From NCBI GenBank assembly GCA_047629975.1, contig JBLHUT010000185.1, positions 1 to 7,378 on the forward strand: 7,378 nt of DNA, read 5' to 3'. Made by a program: the position numbers and the translations under genes. Below are positions 5,969 to 7,378 of the stretch, piece after piece (positions within the stretch are counted from its first letter, which is position 1; every line of letters starts with the position of its first letter). Source of the stretch: JBLHUT01 sp047629975 (GTDB lineage: Bacteria > Pseudomonadota > Alphaproteobacteria > Rhodobacterales > Rhodobacteraceae). The notes under the pieces were generated by a model, which saw only the letters and a program-made list of their open reading frames with translations, did no database searches and was not told the origin of the DNA.

Positions 5969-7123
5969 CTACTCCTGTGCGCGCGCCCGCTCGATCGCCC
6001 GCCACTTTGCGACGTTGGAATTATGCTCCGCCAACGTCCGCGCAAAGGCATGCCCACCCGTCCCATCGGCAACAAAAAAAAGGAAATCCGTATCATCCGG
6101 GTTCAATGCCGCCCGAATACTCTCGACCCCCGGATTTGCAATCGGGGTCGGTGGAAGCCCGTCGATGACATAAGTGTTGTAGGGCGTCGCCCCGCGCAAT
6201 TCACTCCGCCGCAAGCCCCGACCAAGCGTTCCCTGCCCGTTGGTGATTCCATAAATCACCGTTGGATCGGTCTGCAAACGAATCCCTTGATTGAGCCGGT
6301 TTACAAAAACGCTGGCAACCTGACCGCGTTCTTCGGCAACGGCGGTCTCTTTTTCAACGATCGACGCCAGCACAAGCGCCTCTTGCGGCGACTGCAACGG
6401 CACATCCTGCCGACGTGCCGCCCACAGATCCGCCAGAATACGCGCCTGCCGGCTCTCCATCTGCGCAATCAACTCCGCCCGGTCGTCCCCGCGGCGTACC
6501 TCATAGCTATCAGGCGCAAGACTACCCTCCGAAGGAACAGCCCCCAAAGGACCCTCCAGAAAGGAGGCCACCTTCAGCGCCTCGACCACTTCCCAACTCG
6601 TCACACCCTCCGAGAGCGTCACCCGAAACCGTACATCCGGCGCGCCGGCAACCGCTTCGTAATCCGGCGGCGTGTCCTCCTGACCGGGAACAAACGACAT
6701 GACGTCTTCATAACGGCCTGTGGCCGGATCGAACTCGCGCACGACAATACTTGGCCGCAGAACTCCGATCCGGTAATTCAACTCGGTTCCACAAGTGCTG
6801 CGGCCGCTTCGGGTGATCGTCTCGATGATGGCTTCCATCGATGTCCCGGGCTGGATCAAAAAATTGCCCGCCTTCAACTGGCCGGACTTTTTCGCATAAT
6901 CCGCGCCCATCCGGAACAATGCCCCGTTCGACACTGCCCCCTGCTCGACCAGATCGCGCGACACCACGCCCATCGTCGCCCCCGAAGCCACCTGTACGCA
7001 CACCGCCGATGACAAAGGGCCCGCCCCCCGATACTCCCGCTGCGCCCAGTTGAGCGTCAAGGCAGCCCCCGCCAACAGCACGATAAAAACCGTTAGCGCA
7101 TTCGCTGCCAAAGCCTTCCACAT
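5969..7123 (-). CDS. mltG: Endolytic murein transglycosylase MltG (YceG family)
   Basis: A 384-residue inner-membrane lytic transglycosylase that cleaves nascent peptidoglycan strands and is thought to act as a chain-length terminator. One membrane helix lies at about residues 7-25, followed by a periplasmic LysM-like region at about 43-105 (VQVASGATMGVVSRDL, LKAGNFLIQPGTSM). The catalytic YceG domain is from about 165 onwards. The hallmark ASIVEKETAVAEER holds the catalytic Glu257, equivalent to E. coli Glu218. LQTDPTVIYG (283-292), PYNTYVIDGLPPTPIANPG (314-332) and FVADGTGGHAF (350-360) complete the family signature. Residues about 107-165 form an insertion relative to E. coli. The ATG overlaps the fabF stop by one base (TAATG), so translation is probably coupled to fabF. 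There is no convincing terminator after it, so read-through into the GTA cluster is possible. Confidence 0.97.
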   Translation of the reverse strand: MWKALAANALTVFIVLLAGAALTLNWAQREYRGAGPLSSAVCVQVASGATMGVVSRDLVEQGAVSNGALFRMGADYAKKSGQLKAGNFLIQPGTSMEAIIETITRSGRSTCGTELNYRIGVLRPSIVVREFDPATGRYEDVMSFVPGQEDTPPDYEAVAGAPDVRFRVTLSEGVTSWEVVEALKVASFLEGPLGAVPSEGSLAPDSYEVRRGDDRAELIAQMESRQARILADLWAARRQDVPLQSPQEALVLASIVEKETAVAEERGQVASVFVNRLNQGIRLQTDPTVIYGITNGQGTLGRGLRRSELRGATPYNTYVIDGLPPTPIANPGVESIRAALNPDDTDFLFFVADGTGGHAFARTLAEHNSNVAKWRAIERARAQE

Positions 7124-7378
7124 TAGCCCCGGACCTTGCCAATCACCAAAGAGGCGTTTGTCCCACCAAAACCAAAGGAGTTGGACAACGTGATATCTAT
7201 CTTGCGCTCGACCTTCACATTCGGCGCAAGATCAATCGCACTCTCGACAGCAGGGTTATCAAGGTTGATCGTCGGTGGTGCCACCTGATCCCGCAGGGCC
7301 AGCACACAGAAAATCGCCTCGACCGCTCCCGCAGCCCCCAAAAGATGGCCGATCGACGACTTGGTCGATGACATGGTC
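7123..7378 (-). CDS. fabF: Beta-ketoacyl-ACP synthase II, C-terminal end (partial)
   Basis: Only the last 84 complete codons are in the window; the frame is open through the right edge, and the ATG at 7374 is internal. The segment begins TMSSTKSSIGHLLGAAGA, the KAS II signature, with the catalytic Lys and the second catalytic His (E. coli Lys335 and His340). PPTINLDNP and the near-terminal NSFGFGGTNASL follow, the latter with the gatekeeper Phe. FabF condenses malonyl-ACP with acyl-ACP in cytoplasmic fatty acid elongation. The catalytic Cys lies outside the window. Its stop codon overlaps the mltG start, and the fabF-mltG pairing is common in bacteria. Confidence 0.97.
   Translation of the reverse strand, partial: TMSSTKSSIGHLLGAAGAVEAIFCVLALRDQVAPPTINLDNPAVESAIDLAPNVKVERKIDITLSNSFGFGGTNASLVIGKVRG

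Noticed and set aside
5941..5970. Possible intrinsic terminator after mltG (GCGTACGC palindrome and a short CGCA/TGCG stem before GTTTTAT)
   Set aside because: Stems are only 4 bp and the T-run is broken, so it is below a convincing terminator.
1..7378. tRNA or rRNA genes, CRISPR arrays, insertion sequences, att sites
   Set aside because: Read on both strands; no cloverleaf, spaced direct repeats, transposase frame or terminal repeats were found.

Overview
The window reads as a chromosomal segment of an alphaproteobacterium of the Rhodobacteraceae (Roseobacter-type). All supported genes lie on the minus strand, so the genes run from position 7378 down to 1. The assignment rests on the close resemblance of the head proteins to those of the Rhodobacter capsulatus gene transfer agent (RcGTA), most clearly the major capsid protein, gp7 and the large terminase. 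Resemblance was judged from memory of these families; no search was run.

Region 1 (7378-5969) is housekeeping: the C-terminal end of fabF (beta-ketoacyl-ACP synthase II), then mltG (endolytic murein transglycosylase), joined by a TAATG stop/start overlap. Region 2 (5968-5816) is a short gap with a good sigma70-type promoter (TTGACA, 17 bp, TAGAAA) pointing into the next block. Region 3 (5815-1, continuing off the left edge) is the head half of a GTA cluster in RcGTA order: gp1 (small terminase), gp2 (large terminase), gp3 (portal), gp4 (prohead protease), gp5 (major capsid), gp6 (head-tail connector) and gp7 (head-tail stopper, cut by the edge). No integrase, repressor, lysis gene or att-like repeat was seen. 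A small g3.5-type gene, present in RcGTA between portal and protease, is absent.

The genes would work together as follows. gp1 and gp2 feed host DNA through the gp3 portal into a head built from gp5 and matured by gp4. gp6 and gp7 then close the head and form the joint for the tail, whose genes should lie beyond position 1.

The cluster is tightly packed (ATGA overlap, 25-35 nt gaps) except for two gaps of about 160-170 nt, between gp2 and gp3 and between gp5 and gp6. Both hold strong inverted repeats, and the second holds three side by side. These, and the overlapping or alternative start of the large terminase, are the least explained features. I do not see a wholly new system; the core is a recognisable GTA.
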